A DNA stretch of 64,000 nt, taken from contig CAAGHH010000025.1 of assembly GCA_900769615.1 (NCBI GenBank), forward strand, positions 62,001 to 126,000. The letters are read 5' to 3'. The translations under genes were made by a program, and so were the position numbers. The notes below the pieces were generated by a model. The model was not told where the DNA came from. It did not search any database and saw only the letters and a program-made list of their open reading frames with translations. This DNA comes from Selenomonadales bacterium. Lineage in GTDB: Bacteria > Bacillota > Negativicutes > Selenomonadales > Selenomonadaceae. Numbering within the stretch: position 1 is the stretch's first letter; each line of letters starts with the position of its first letter. Shown piece by piece: positions 52,626-61,622 of the stretch.

Positions 52626-54725
52626 GTGGCAGATTCAGAATCAATGGTAGAGGTATTTATTTATGAAACACGGCAGTTTTTGTCACAGTTAGAACAGCTG
52701 GCATTAACTAGTGAAAATAATGGTGCTTTTGCTGCCGATGATGTCAATGAAATATTTCGGGCCATGCATACTATAAAAGGCTCAGCTGCAATGATGACCT
52801 TTGATGAGGTATCGCATTTAGCCCATGCCGTAGAGGATATTTTCTTCTATATTCGCGAATTGCAGCCAGCTAAAATAGATGTATCGGCTATAACGGATAT
52901 TGTTTTGACCGCAGTTGATTTCATGAATGGCGAAATGGACAAGCTGGAAAATGGGGAAGAGGTCATAGCTTCGAGCAAGGAGCTAAGAGAGCATACTTTA
53001 AATTTCTTGCGCGAGTTTAAGCTGGCTAATGGTGATGATCCTGATGTTGATTTGCGAAAAAAATCAGCCAAGACTAAAAAAGCAGAGCCTAAGCCAAATC
53101 AGTATTTTATACCGCCGAAAATTGAACCTCCAGCGGCAGCTGAGGCTGACGGACATATTTATAAAGCTGTTATTCATTTTGAGCTGGATTGCGGTATGCT
53201 GGAAGTTCGGGCTTTTGGGGTAGTGAACCGGCTGCAGGATAAGGCAAAAGAGCTGTATTTTAAGCCCGAAAATTATTTGGAAAATGAAGCTGATGTAAAA
53301 GATATTGAAGAAAACGGTTTTAGACTGTGGTTTAAAACTGATATGGATCAAGCTGAGACAGAAAAATTTTTGCAGGAAACGATTTATCTGCAAAAATTGG
53401 AGCTGGAGGAATTGCCTGATACTTCAGCTTGTGAATATTGGCCGTCACCTAAGGAACAAGCAGTAAAAACAGTCGAGGCCGAGACAACGCCAGTTGTTCC
53501 CCAAAAATCGGAAGCTAAACCGAGAGTTATGCCGAAAAAGAATGTCAAGGAGCACGAGAATCAGGTAATAAGTGTTCAAGTGGAAAAACTTGATCGGCTG
53601 ATGGATTTAGTCGGTGAAATGGTTATTGCTGAATCGATGGTTATTCAAAATCCGGATTTAAAAAATTTGGAGCTGACTAATTTTGCTAAGGCAGCTCGGC
53701 AGTTACATAAGATAAATGAAGAATTGCAGGATAGCGTTATGGCATTGCGCATGGTGCCCTTAGAAGGAGTTTTTCAAAAGATGAACCGTATCGTGCGCGA
53801 CATGACAAAAAAGCTGGGTAAAAAAGCTAAGCTTAAATTAGCAGGAGCTGATACTGAGGTTGATAAGAATATTGCTGAACATATTGGTGACCCGCTGATG
53901 CATATAGTACGCAACTCACTTGATCATGGTATAGAATTACCGGAAAAGAGACAGGCAGCAGGTAAGGAGCCGCAAGGAACGATTACAATTTCTGCGCAAA
54001 ATGCTGGTGGTGAAGTAATTATTCGTATCGAAGATGATGGCGCTGGTATGAACCGTGAAAAAATCCTGACGAAGGCTCGGGAAAAAGGCCTGCTGACGAA
54101 ACCTGAAAGTGATTATAGTGATAAAGAGGTCTATAATTTCATTTTTGCGGCAGGATTTTCCACCAAGGAACAAGTTACGGAGTTTTCCGGACGAGGCGTT
54201 GGTATGGATGTGGTGGTATCTAATATAAAAGCCTTGGGCGGTTCGGTTTCAGTTGACAGTACCGAAGGCAAAGGCAGTGTTACTACTATAAGAATACCGC
54301 TTACCTTGGCAATAGTTGATGGCATGTGTATTAGGGTTGGTGATTCTGATTTTACGATTCCTATAAGCGTGGTAAGAAGATCATTCAGGCCATCGCCAGC
54401 GCAGGTTATTTTGGATGCGTCTGGTTCGGAGCTCTTTATGGAACGTGGTGAATGTTTGCCGATTATGCGGTTGCATAAATTGTATGGTATCCAAGCCAAA
54501 GCAGAAAATTTATGTGAAGGCATACTGTTAGTGGTAGAAGCTGATGGCAGGTCCTTTGGTATTTTTGCTGATGAAATAATCGGGGTGCAGCAAATTGTAG
54601 TAAAACCGGTTCCAAAATTTATTAAGCAGATGACCAGAACAACTGGCATAACCGGTTGTACCTTGCTTGGTAATGGCAGCATCAGCTTGATAATCGATCC
54701 AGTTAAATTGCGGGGACTATTATGA
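52626..54725 (+). CDS. cheA: Chemotaxis histidine kinase CheA
   Basis: A 699-residue CheA. The HPt domain carries His48 in MHTIKGSAA; a P2-like region lies around residues 175-260; dimerisation helices start near VQVEKLDRLMDLVGEMVIAES; the ATPase has HIVRNSLDHGIELPEKR (N box), RIEDDGAGM (G1) and EFSGRGVGMDVV (G2); the C-terminal CheW-like domain ends with TLLGNGSISLIIDP. It couples receptor state to phosphorylation of response regulators. Start is GTG 52626 with AAGGGGGG upstream. Confidence 0.95.
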   Translation: MADSESMVEVFIYETRQFLSQLEQLALTSENNGAFAADDVNEIFRAMHTIKGSAAMMTFDEVSHLAHAVEDIFFYIRELQPAKIDVSAITDIVLTAVDFMNGEMDKLENGEEVIASSKELREHTLNFLREFKLANGDDPDVDLRKKSAKTKKAEPKPNQYFIPPKIEPPAAAEADGHIYKAVIHFELDCGMLEVRAFGVVNRLQDKAKELYFKPENYLENEADVKDIEENGFRLWFKTDMDQAETEKFLQETIYLQKLELEELPDTSACEYWPSPKEQAVKTVEAETTPVVPQKSEAKPRVMPKKNVKEHENQVISVQVEKLDRLMDLVGEMVIAESMVIQNPDLKNLELTNFAKAARQLHKINEELQDSVMALRMVPLEGVFQKMNRIVRDMTKKLGKKAKLKLAGADTEVDKNIAEHIGDPLMHIVRNSLDHGIELPEKRQAAGKEPQGTITISAQNAGGEVIIRIEDDGAGMNREKILTKAREKGLLTKPESDYSDKEVYNFIFAAGFSTKEQVTEFSGRGVGMDVVVSNIKALGGSVSVDSTEGKGSVTTIRIPLTLAIVDGMCIRVGDSDFTIPISVVRRSFRPSPAQVILDASGSELFMERGECLPIMRLHKLYGIQAKAENLCEGILLVVEADGRSFGIFADEIIGVQQIVVKPVPKFIKQMTRTTGITGCTLLGNGSISLIIDPVKLRGLL

Positions 54726-54748
54726 TTTAGAAAAGAGGGGGAGTTATA

Positions 54749-55243
54749 GTGGCAGAGGAAATCATGGATGAAGACACGCAAAAAGACAAATATCTTACCT
54801 TTACCTTGGGGGAGGAATTATATGGTATTGATATTCGGGCGGTCATTGAGATAATTGGTATTATGCCGATTACTAAGGTTCCAGAGGTGCCAGCTTATGT
54901 ACAGGGAATTATTAATCTTCGGGGGAAGATAATTCCGGTAGTTGATATGCGGCTGCGCTTTGGACAGGAATATCGTCCGTATAGTGATAGAACCTGTGTC
55001 ATTATCATTAGCGTTAATGATGTTTTGATTGGACTCATTATTGATGGTGTCAGTGAGGTGCTTACGATACCGGAAAATAGTATTGTTCCGCCACCAGAAT
55101 TAAAATCTGTTCGTAACCGTTATGTAAAAAATATAGGGAAGTTATCCGAAGAAAAAGTGGTTTTGCTGCTCGATTGGAAAAAATTGTTTTCAACAGAAGA
55201 TGAGGCGCTTTTAGAAAACATGAACGATGACAGTGAAGGTTAA
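54749..55243 (+). CDS. cheW: Chemotaxis coupling protein CheW
   Basis: A 164-residue CheW. KYLTFTLGEELYGIDIRAV, the PEVPAYVQGIINLRGKIIPVVDMR core and VIIISVNDVLIGLIIDGVSE are standard. It links the MCP at 55276 to CheA. GTG 54749 follows AAAGAGGGGGAG. No separate second CheW is seen. Confidence 0.95.
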   Translation: MAEEIMDEDTQKDKYLTFTLGEELYGIDIRAVIEIIGIMPITKVPEVPAYVQGIINLRGKIIPVVDMRLRFGQEYRPYSDRTCVIIISVNDVLIGLIIDGVSEVLTIPENSIVPPPELKSVRNRYVKNIGKLSEEKVVLLLDWKKLFSTEDEALLENMNDDSEG

Positions 55244-55275
55244 GGAATAAAGCTGATTAGAGAGGGGATTATGGT

Positions 55276-56931
55276 ATGTCTAAAGATATGAAAATTGGCT
55301 CTAAACTGGTGCTTATGGTTACTATTTTAGGTTTGCTAATAGCAGCTGGTATCGGTTATGGTTTAAAAATGGCTAACGATTTAAGCGATGAATACCAGCA
55401 AATTAATGATGAGGATTCCTATGCAGCTACTTTAGCAATACAAAGTGGCAAGTATTTCAGTGAAGCTCGCAATGAATTGACGCGTTATTTATTTAGAGTA
55501 GATCCGGCAGCCAGACAGCAATCGCAAGGGTCAATGCAGAATTTTGACCAAAAGCTTGATTCAGTATTAGGTGATCTTGAGTCGCGGGCTAATACTAGTG
55601 AAAGCAAGGCTTCAGTTGCCGATGTAAAAAGCAAATTAGCTGATTATAGGGTAGCTAGAGCGGCATTAATTCAGGCGCAGGTGCAGCCAGGAACGCCAGT
55701 TGAAGGCTTAGCTGAATCGAAAAGGGTACACGAAAGCGGTGATGCGTTAAGCAAAGCCTTTGATAATATGGCGCAGGTAGCGGTTGAAAATGCTAAAAAA
55801 GATATGCAGCTAGTTGATGAGCGCATTGACCATGCTATAATGCTATCCTTAATCGTTGCCGTTGTTATTATTGTTGTGGCAGTAATATTTGGGGTACGGC
55901 TAGCTAAAAATATTGGCAGTCGGCTTGAGTTTATGAAAAATGAAGTAGCGACTATCGGTAATGGTGATTTGTCCAGTAAAATTGTTGTACAGAATGATGA
56001 TGAAATAGGTGTGGCCGCTAATGGTCTTGAGGCTATGCGGCAAAATCTTAATAAGGCGATGGCTGATATTAATGTAGCAGCGGATCAGGTAGCAGCAGGT
56101 GCGCAAAATGTCTCGCAGGCAAGTGTGTCACTGTCACAAGGCGCAGCTGAGCAGGCATCGTCAGTTGAAGAACTCTCGGCATCAATATCAGAGATTTCAT
56201 CGCAGACGGCCAGCAATGCTGAAAATGCTGAAAAAGCCAATAATTTAACTGAGCAAGCTCGTCAGCAGGCAAAGCTTGGTGACGATGATATGAAGAATAT
56301 GCTAGTAGCAATGGAAGACATCAATGTGGCTTCAACCAATATTTCGAAAATCATCAAAGTTATTGATGAGATTGCTTTTCAGACTAATATTTTGGCGCTC
56401 AATGCAGCTGTTGAAGCAGCTCGGGCTGGTGCGCATGGCAAAGGCTTTGCCGTAGTTGCTGAAGAGGTTCGCAATTTGGCTGCCCGCAGTGCTAAAGCCG
56501 CTAAAGAAACAACGGAGCTTATTGAAGATTCAATAACGAAGGTTGAAGCTGGTCGCAGTATCGCGGATAAAACAGCAGAATCTTTGCAAATGATAATGAA
56601 CGACGTTACTGAAGTAGCAGATATTGTAAGCTCGATTGCTAAGGCTTCTAGTGAGCAGAAGGTAGCACTTGAGCAGATAGATCAGGGAGTTTTGCAGGTT
56701 TCACAGGTGGTGCAGGCAAATTCAGCAACGTCGGAAGAAGCGGCTTCGGCTAGTGAAGAACTTAGTGCGCAGGCAGTACGTTTAAAAGAAACTGCTGGTA
56801 AATTCAAGCTGGCAGCAGGAAGTTATCAATCAGCTCCGCGGATGGTGTCAGCACCAGTAATTGCCAAGGATACGGTAAAGTCACCGGCGTCAGTGACTGT
56901 AAGCAAAAATAATGACTTTGGCAAATATTAA
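55276..56931 (+). CDS. Methyl-accepting chemotaxis protein
   Basis: A 551-residue transmembrane receptor: membrane helix at about 10-30, four-helix-bundle type sensor region to about 185, second helix (IMLSLIVAVVIIVVAVIFGV), HAMP segment and a cytoplasmic signalling domain with the EIAFQTNILALNAAVEAARA tip and GFAVVAEEVRNLAARSA. Ligand unknown. Its position between cheW and the cheR-cheB fusion suggests this cluster serves this receptor. The stop shares its last base with the next start (TAATG). Confidence 0.93.
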   Translation: MSKDMKIGSKLVLMVTILGLLIAAGIGYGLKMANDLSDEYQQINDEDSYAATLAIQSGKYFSEARNELTRYLFRVDPAARQQSQGSMQNFDQKLDSVLGDLESRANTSESKASVADVKSKLADYRVARAALIQAQVQPGTPVEGLAESKRVHESGDALSKAFDNMAQVAVENAKKDMQLVDERIDHAIMLSLIVAVVIIVVAVIFGVRLAKNIGSRLEFMKNEVATIGNGDLSSKIVVQNDDEIGVAANGLEAMRQNLNKAMADINVAADQVAAGAQNVSQASVSLSQGAAEQASSVEELSASISEISSQTASNAENAEKANNLTEQARQQAKLGDDDMKNMLVAMEDINVASTNISKIIKVIDEIAFQTNILALNAAVEAARAGAHGKGFAVVAEEVRNLAARSAKAAKETTELIEDSITKVEAGRSIADKTAESLQMIMNDVTEVADIVSSIAKASSEQKVALEQIDQGVLQVSQVVQANSATSEEAASASEELSAQAVRLKETAGKFKLAAGSYQSAPRMVSAPVIAKDTVKSPASVTVSKNNDFGKY

Positions 56932-58433
56932 TGGAACCGGCAATTTTTCAAGCCTACGCTTTGCTTGTCGCTCGTGAATTTGGGATACAGCTGCCAAAAG
57001 AAAAAATGGCACTGTTAGAATCGCGATTACAGCGGCTTTTAAAAGCTGGCGGGCCAGCTGCAAAATATAAAAGTGCAGCTGGCTTTTTAAAGGCGCTCAG
57101 GCATGATAATAGTGGTAAATTGCTAAAGCTGTTGTCAGAGGCTATAACCACGCATCACACGTATTTTGGGCGGGAAAAGGATCATTTTTGCTTTTATAGG
57201 GATAAGGTTTTGCCTTGGCTGGCAGAGACAATTAAGGATGGCGATATACGTACTTGGTGTGCTGCTAGTTCTACTGGTCAGGAAGCCTACACTATTGCCA
57301 TGCTGTTGCAGGATCAGTTTGGTTTGCAAGGTGGTTTGTGGGAGAAAACTTTGTTGGCTACTGATTTGGCAAGTGATGTTCTGCATTTTGCTCAAAAGGG
57401 GATTTATTTACGGGACGATGTAAAAAAATTGCCTGCTTCATGGCAGCATGGCTATTTTCATGCTGTTGATGAGGCTCATGTGCAAGTGATTGAAAGCCTT
57501 AGACGACAGGTGTTATTCAGACAATTTAATTTAATGGAGCCGGTTTTTCCTTTTAAAAAGCCATTTCATGTAATCTTCTGTCGCAATGTCATGATTTATT
57601 TTGATGCTCCGACCAGAAAGCGGCTGGTACAAATGTTTTTCGATTATTTGGTGCCAGGGGGATATTTATTTGTCGGGCACTCGGAAAGCGTTGATAGAAG
57701 TATACCTTATCAATATGTAATGCCATCAGTTTATCGGCGTCCGTTGTTAGCAAAAAATAAAATCAAGGCAGGTAAAACAGCCATTATAAAAAAGGCGTAT
57801 GATAAAATTGCGGATAAGGTATTAGCAAAGCCTGCTCAATTAAAATCAGCGGTAAAAATTATTGCACTTGGGGCATCTACTGGCGGGACTGAGGCTTTGG
57901 CAACGCTTATAAGCGGACTTAGACCGCCATTGCCGCCAATTGTTATAGTGCAGCATATACCGAGCGGTTTTAGTCGGCTGTTTGCTGAGAGGCTTAACCG
58001 TGAATCATCCTTTACGGTTAAGGAAGCAGCTGAAGGTGATCATTTAGAACCAAATCATATTTATGTAGCACCAGGAGATAGGCAGATGCGGGTGCGGGCA
58101 TTAGGTGATTTATTGCTGCTTTCCTGTCATGGTACGGAGCTGGTAAACGGTCACTGTCCGTCCGTTGATGTATTGTTTGATTCCGTAGCCCCTTTAGGGA
58201 AAGCGGCCATTGGTGTGATCCTTACGGGAATGGGAGCAGATGGTGCCAAGGGGCTTTTGCGTATGCGTCAGCAAGGTGCCAGGACGCTTGGACAAAATGA
58301 ACATAGCAGTGTGGTTTATGGTATGCCAAGAGCAGCTTATGAATTAGGGAGCGTCGAAAAGCAATTAGAGCTTTCAGCAATGCCGATGGCGATTATGCAT
58401 TTGGCAGGTCATGAAGGGGGATGTTTGCATTGA
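56931..58433 (+). CDS. CheR methyltransferase - CheB methylesterase fusion without receiver domain
   Basis: A 500-residue fusion. Residues about 1-275 are CheR: SEAITTHHTYFGREKDHF, WCAASSTGQEAYTIAMLL (SAM site), FHVIFCRNVMIYFD. After a basic linker, residues about 308-490 are the CheB catalytic domain with Ser316 in GASTGGT, His in VQHIPSGF and Asp in TGMGADGAKG, the full esterase triad. The CheB receiver domain that normally gates the esterase is absent. The two activities add and remove methyl groups on the same receptor glutamates, so one polypeptide has opposing activities. It overlaps the following kinase gene by 4 bases. Confidence 0.92.
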   Translation: MEPAIFQAYALLVAREFGIQLPKEKMALLESRLQRLLKAGGPAAKYKSAAGFLKALRHDNSGKLLKLLSEAITTHHTYFGREKDHFCFYRDKVLPWLAETIKDGDIRTWCAASSTGQEAYTIAMLLQDQFGLQGGLWEKTLLATDLASDVLHFAQKGIYLRDDVKKLPASWQHGYFHAVDEAHVQVIESLRRQVLFRQFNLMEPVFPFKKPFHVIFCRNVMIYFDAPTRKRLVQMFFDYLVPGGYLFVGHSESVDRSIPYQYVMPSVYRRPLLAKNKIKAGKTAIIKKAYDKIADKVLAKPAQLKSAVKIIALGASTGGTEALATLISGLRPPLPPIVIVQHIPSGFSRLFAERLNRESSFTVKEAAEGDHLEPNHIYVAPGDRQMRVRALGDLLLLSCHGTELVNGHCPSVDVLFDSVAPLGKAAIGVILTGMGADGAKGLLRMRQQGARTLGQNEHSSVVYGMPRAAYELGSVEKQLELSAMPMAIMHLAGHEGGCLH

Positions 58434-60133
58434 GTCCGGAAAATAGCGGTCACGTGATACCTGCTGAATTTTTAGCCGGAATGCTTGGCGGTGTTGGTGA
58501 TGGTGTTATCTTGACTGACTTAGATGAAAAAGTAATTTATTTGAATCAGTCAGCTAAGCGGATTATTGGCTGGGAAAATAAAAGTTGCGCAGGGTTACAA
58601 TTCTCGGCGATTTGTCCGCTGGTAAATTTACGTACGGGTGCAAAATATATAAATCCGCTTGCTAAGGTAGTAGCGTATGAATGTTCAGTTGGACTTGCTC
58701 GCAATGTGGGAATTTATCGTGGAAAGAAAAAGGAAAAAGTTTATTTATCGGCTACCTGTTCGCCAGCTAAAAATAACAATGGTGAAATTATTGGCTGTTT
58801 AGCGATACTGCGTGATGTTACTAAGCTTCGGCAAATGGAGATAAAGATAGCGACTGATCATGTGTATATGCGCTCAGTTTTCGCAGCAGCGAATATTGGT
58901 CTATGTGTGCTTGATAACTGTGGTGCTATTATCGATATGAATGATGCTGGTTTAAAAACAATGCAGATTGGCTATCAGGAGGCAATTGGCGAGCAATTTG
59001 GCGATGCGTTTCGCTGTGAAAATAGTTTTCATGGTGGTTGTGGTCAGGGTAAGGCTTGCAAGAAATGTCCGGTGCGGCGAAATATTGAAGCCATTATTAA
59101 GGGGGAGCCATTTGAGCGGGATATAACAGTTGCTATGCACAGTCTATACAAAACTGATCCTATTTGGCTCAAAATGTTTTTTTCGCAAGCTGGCAGTGGT
59201 ATCGGCAGACAGATTGTAGTGGCGATGATTGATGTGTCAGCTAGAAAGGAGCGCGAAGAAGCTTTAAATGAAGCTCGGGATCGGGCTGAAGCTGCCAGTC
59301 GAACGAAAACGCAGTTTTTGGCTAATATGAGTCATGAAATTCGTACGCCGATTAATGGCATGACAGGAATGATCGATCTTACTTTGCGTACTGAGCTAAC
59401 GGCTGAACAACGAGAAAATCTGACTAATGCTAAGCAATGTGCTGAAGATTTACTAATGGTTATCAACGATATTTTAGATTTTTCCAAGCTGGAATGTGGT
59501 AAAATGGAGCTGGAAAATATCGATTTTGATTTGCATAAGACCTTACATCGAGTTTGTTCCTTGCATTTTAAAATGGCGAAGGCCAAAGGATTATATTTTA
59601 AGCTGCCAGATTATACTAAGATACCGCATTATATTACAGGAGATCCTACCCGCTTGCGGCAAATTTTACATAATCTCTTGACTAATGCGATTAAATTTAC
59701 GGCTATGGGCGGGATAAGTGTTGCTGTTAAAGTCAGGCAACATGCAGATAAAACCAATTTAGTATTTGCTGTTCGCGATACTGGTATTGGCATGTCACTA
59801 GTTGAACAGAGAAAAATTTTTCATCCCTTTAGTCAGGTCGATGGTTCTACTACACGTAAATTTGGCGGCACTGGTTTGGGCCTGATTATAGTAAAAAGCT
59901 TGGTAGAAGCCATGCACGGGGACGTCGGAGTCAGATCTGCACCTGCTTGTGGCAGTGAATTTTATTTTTGGCTGCCGCTTAGTGAAGCTGATGGTGAATC
60001 AGAAAATATGCAAAATATCAGTGTTTATGTAAATCCTAAGCGAGGGGAGGATTTAAGCTTAGCTGCTGAGAATAATAAAGTTGATGATATTGCCAGTTTG
60101 TTAGCTTATTGCGAAAAAAAGATGGAGGAGTAA
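58430..60133 (+). CDS. PAS-domain sensor histidine kinase
   Basis: A 567-residue soluble kinase: PAS 1 (GVGDGVILTDLDEKVIYLN), PAS 2 (IGLCVLDNCGAIIDMND), then HisKA with His302 in NMSHEIRTP and an HATPase domain (NLLTNAIKFT, RDTGIGM, FGGTGLGL). PAS 2 holds a Cys cluster (CENSFHGGCGQGKACKKCP) that could bind metal or sense redox. There is no receiver domain; the next gene supplies one. TTG 58430 is preferred since AGGGGG at 58414-58419 is too close to ATG 58421 but well spaced from it, and it gives a TTGA overlap with the preceding stop. Confidence 0.88.
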   Translation: MSPENSGHVIPAEFLAGMLGGVGDGVILTDLDEKVIYLNQSAKRIIGWENKSCAGLQFSAICPLVNLRTGAKYINPLAKVVAYECSVGLARNVGIYRGKKKEKVYLSATCSPAKNNNGEIIGCLAILRDVTKLRQMEIKIATDHVYMRSVFAAANIGLCVLDNCGAIIDMNDAGLKTMQIGYQEAIGEQFGDAFRCENSFHGGCGQGKACKKCPVRRNIEAIIKGEPFERDITVAMHSLYKTDPIWLKMFFSQAGSGIGRQIVVAMIDVSARKEREEALNEARDRAEAASRTKTQFLANMSHEIRTPINGMTGMIDLTLRTELTAEQRENLTNAKQCAEDLLMVINDILDFSKLECGKMELENIDFDLHKTLHRVCSLHFKMAKAKGLYFKLPDYTKIPHYITGDPTRLRQILHNLLTNAIKFTAMGGISVAVKVRQHADKTNLVFAVRDTGIGMSLVEQRKIFHPFSQVDGSTTRKFGGTGLGLIIVKSLVEAMHGDVGVRSAPACGSEFYFWLPLSEADGESENMQNISVYVNPKRGEDLSLAAENNKVDDIASLLAYCEKKMEE

Positions 60134-60136
60134 AAT

Positions 60137-60523
60137 ATGCGGATTTTGATTGCCGAGGACGATCGCTTGAGCCGGGTATTTTTGAAAAAATTTCTTAGTT
60201 CGTATGGCACTTGTGATGTAGCAGTCGATGGGATGGAGGCGCTAGATGCTTTTATGGAAGCGGTAAAGCAAAAAGAGCCGTACGATCTGTTGTGTTTAGA
60301 TATTATGATGCCACGAGTTGATGGTTTAAAGGTATTGAAGGCTATTAGGGTACTTGAAAAGCAGCATAATTTAAAACATACGTGTATCATGATGATGACA
60401 GCTTTAGCTGATGTTGAATATGTCGATCAAGCCTTGGAATTAGGTTGTGATGCTTATGCGGCCAAGCCTATTGATACAGAAAAAGTAGAAAGTGTTATGC
60501 GTAATTTGAAATTAATAAAATAG
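60137..60523 (+). CDS. Single-domain response regulator (CheY-like)
   Basis: A 128-residue receiver domain: acidic pocket IAEDDRLSR, phosphoacceptor Asp55 in LCLDIMMPRVDG, MTALAD switch Thr and the Lys in AAKPID. No output domain. It follows the kinase by three bases and is probably its partner, and may also take phosphate from CheA. Gene ends at TAG within a strong terminator hairpin. Confidence 0.93.
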   Translation: MRILIAEDDRLSRVFLKKFLSSYGTCDVAVDGMEALDAFMEAVKQKEPYDLLCLDIMMPRVDGLKVLKAIRVLEKQHNLKHTCIMMMTALADVEYVDQALELGCDAYAAKPIDTEKVESVMRNLKLIK

Positions 60524-60563
60524 TAAATGCTCTGCCAAAACTGGCAGAGCATTTACTATTTTC
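60521..60563. terminator. Two-way terminator between response regulator and rpiR-type gene
   Basis: A perfect 16-bp stem (60521-60536 with 60543-60558) and six-base loop with A-rich and T-rich flanks. It overlaps the stop codon of the response regulator; the two genes converge. Confidence 0.9.
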
Positions 60564-60574
60564 AGCTGAATTAT

Positions 60575-61381
60575 TTAGAAAAAGTGTTCTTTGCGATAAG
60601 CTGCCTCTTTGCGGGCAGCTTTTTCTTTTTCTTGTTGAGTTTGCATGACTAAATAATCAATGATGATGCGGCTGATGACATATAGTGGCAATCTGGATGT
60701 CGCATCAACTGTTTTTATTGAAACATGGCTGTGCTTATATCCGAATACTGTTACATGGGCAATGCGGGCTAATGGTGTCGATGGATCACCGCAGGTAATG
60801 GTTATGATGCGGGCACCTAAAGAAGCGGCATTTTCAGCAGCCTTAATTAATTCTGGTGTTTTTCCCGAAAGCGAGAAAATAATAACGAGCTCTTTGTTTT
60901 TTACATGACTAGTAACTTCCTGCATGATAGAAGGGTCTGAATTAGAGAAAACATTGCAGCCTAAGAGCTGTAATTTCAAGGCAAATTCCTGGGTAACATG
61001 TTCAGTAAGACCACGGGATAAAAGATATATGCGGTTGGCATGCCGAATTTCCTTGACCACCGACAAGATAGTATCAATATTTAGGTGATCGATAGTATTG
61101 GAGACCTCGAGCATGGACTTATTGAATATTTCATTGACTTCAATATCGTCCTGTTTGCTGGTAGCTTGCTGAGTTAATAAATACCTTAGTTCAGCAAAGC
61201 CGGAAATACCACATTTTTTTATGGTTCTAGATACTGTAGCTGGCGAAGAATAAGTAGCTTCAGCCACATCACTTATGGACATCGAAGAAATTTTATCGAC
61301 GTTCATATTGATAAAATTTATAACCTTTTTTTCCGTATCAGTTAAATGTTCATGAAAATCATGGTCAATTTTGATTAACAT
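60575..61381 (-). CDS. RpiR/MurR-family transcription regulator with SIS domain
   Basis: A 268-residue regulator: N-terminal HTH_6 domain (KKVINFINMNVDKISSMSI, then TYSSPATVSRTIKKCGISGF) and a C-terminal SIS sugar-phosphate-binding domain (RIYLLSRGLTEHVTQEFALK, IIFSLSGKTPELIKAAENA). The family senses phosphosugars. It is divergent from lacABFG, so galactose 6-phosphate or tagatose 6-phosphate is a plausible effector (inference). Its leader contains a long palindrome at 61408-61435. Confidence 0.9.
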   Translation of the reverse strand: MLIKIDHDFHEHLTDTEKKVINFINMNVDKISSMSISDVAEATYSSPATVSRTIKKCGISGFAELRYLLTQQATSKQDDIEVNEIFNKSMLEVSNTIDHLNIDTILSVVKEIRHANRIYLLSRGLTEHVTQEFALKLQLLGCNVFSNSDPSIMQEVTSHVKNKELVIIFSLSGKTPELIKAAENAASLGARIITITCGDPSTPLARIAHVTVFGYKHSHVSIKTVDATSRLPLYVISRIIIDYLVMQTQQEKEKAARKEAAYRKEHFF

Positions 61382-61407
61382 ATTTATTCCCCCAGTTCCC
61401 CATCGCG

Positions 61408-61456
61408 TTAATACCTAATTTATGTAATTAGGTTAACGTCATACATGAGTATTATA
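61408..61456 (-). promoter_or_regulatory. Promoter and palindrome ahead of the rpiR-type gene
   Basis: On the minus strand TGCTATAAT (61451-61459) is an extended -10. Between it and the start codon lies CCTAATTTATGTAATTAGG (61414-61432), with 7-bp perfect arms extended by GTTAA ends. It may be an autoregulatory site or leader hairpin. Confidence 0.45.
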
Positions 61457-61517
61457 GCATGTTTCTAAATTTAGCCATATAGTTATAGGTCGGTTTTGTT
61501 AATTATTATAGGCAGCA

Positions 61518-61569
61518 CGAAAACGTTTTCAAAACGTGAAAACAAATGAAAATCTGACTGACTTATAAT
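61518..61569 (+). promoter_or_regulatory. Operator and promoter of lacABFG
   Basis: GAAAACGTTTTC (61519-61530) is a perfect 12-bp palindrome; with flanks CGAAAACGTTTTCA it is one mismatch from a cre consensus. A second GAAAAC occurs at 61538. TATAAT lies at 61564-61569, 45 bp after the first GAAAAC, the same spacing as at 49057/49102. No consensus -35 hexamer is present, suggesting dependence on an activator. Confidence 0.6.
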
Positions 61570-61622
61570 AAAGCCATAAACAAAAAGCAAATATCTGTTA
61601 TATACAAAAGGAGTTTAGAAAC

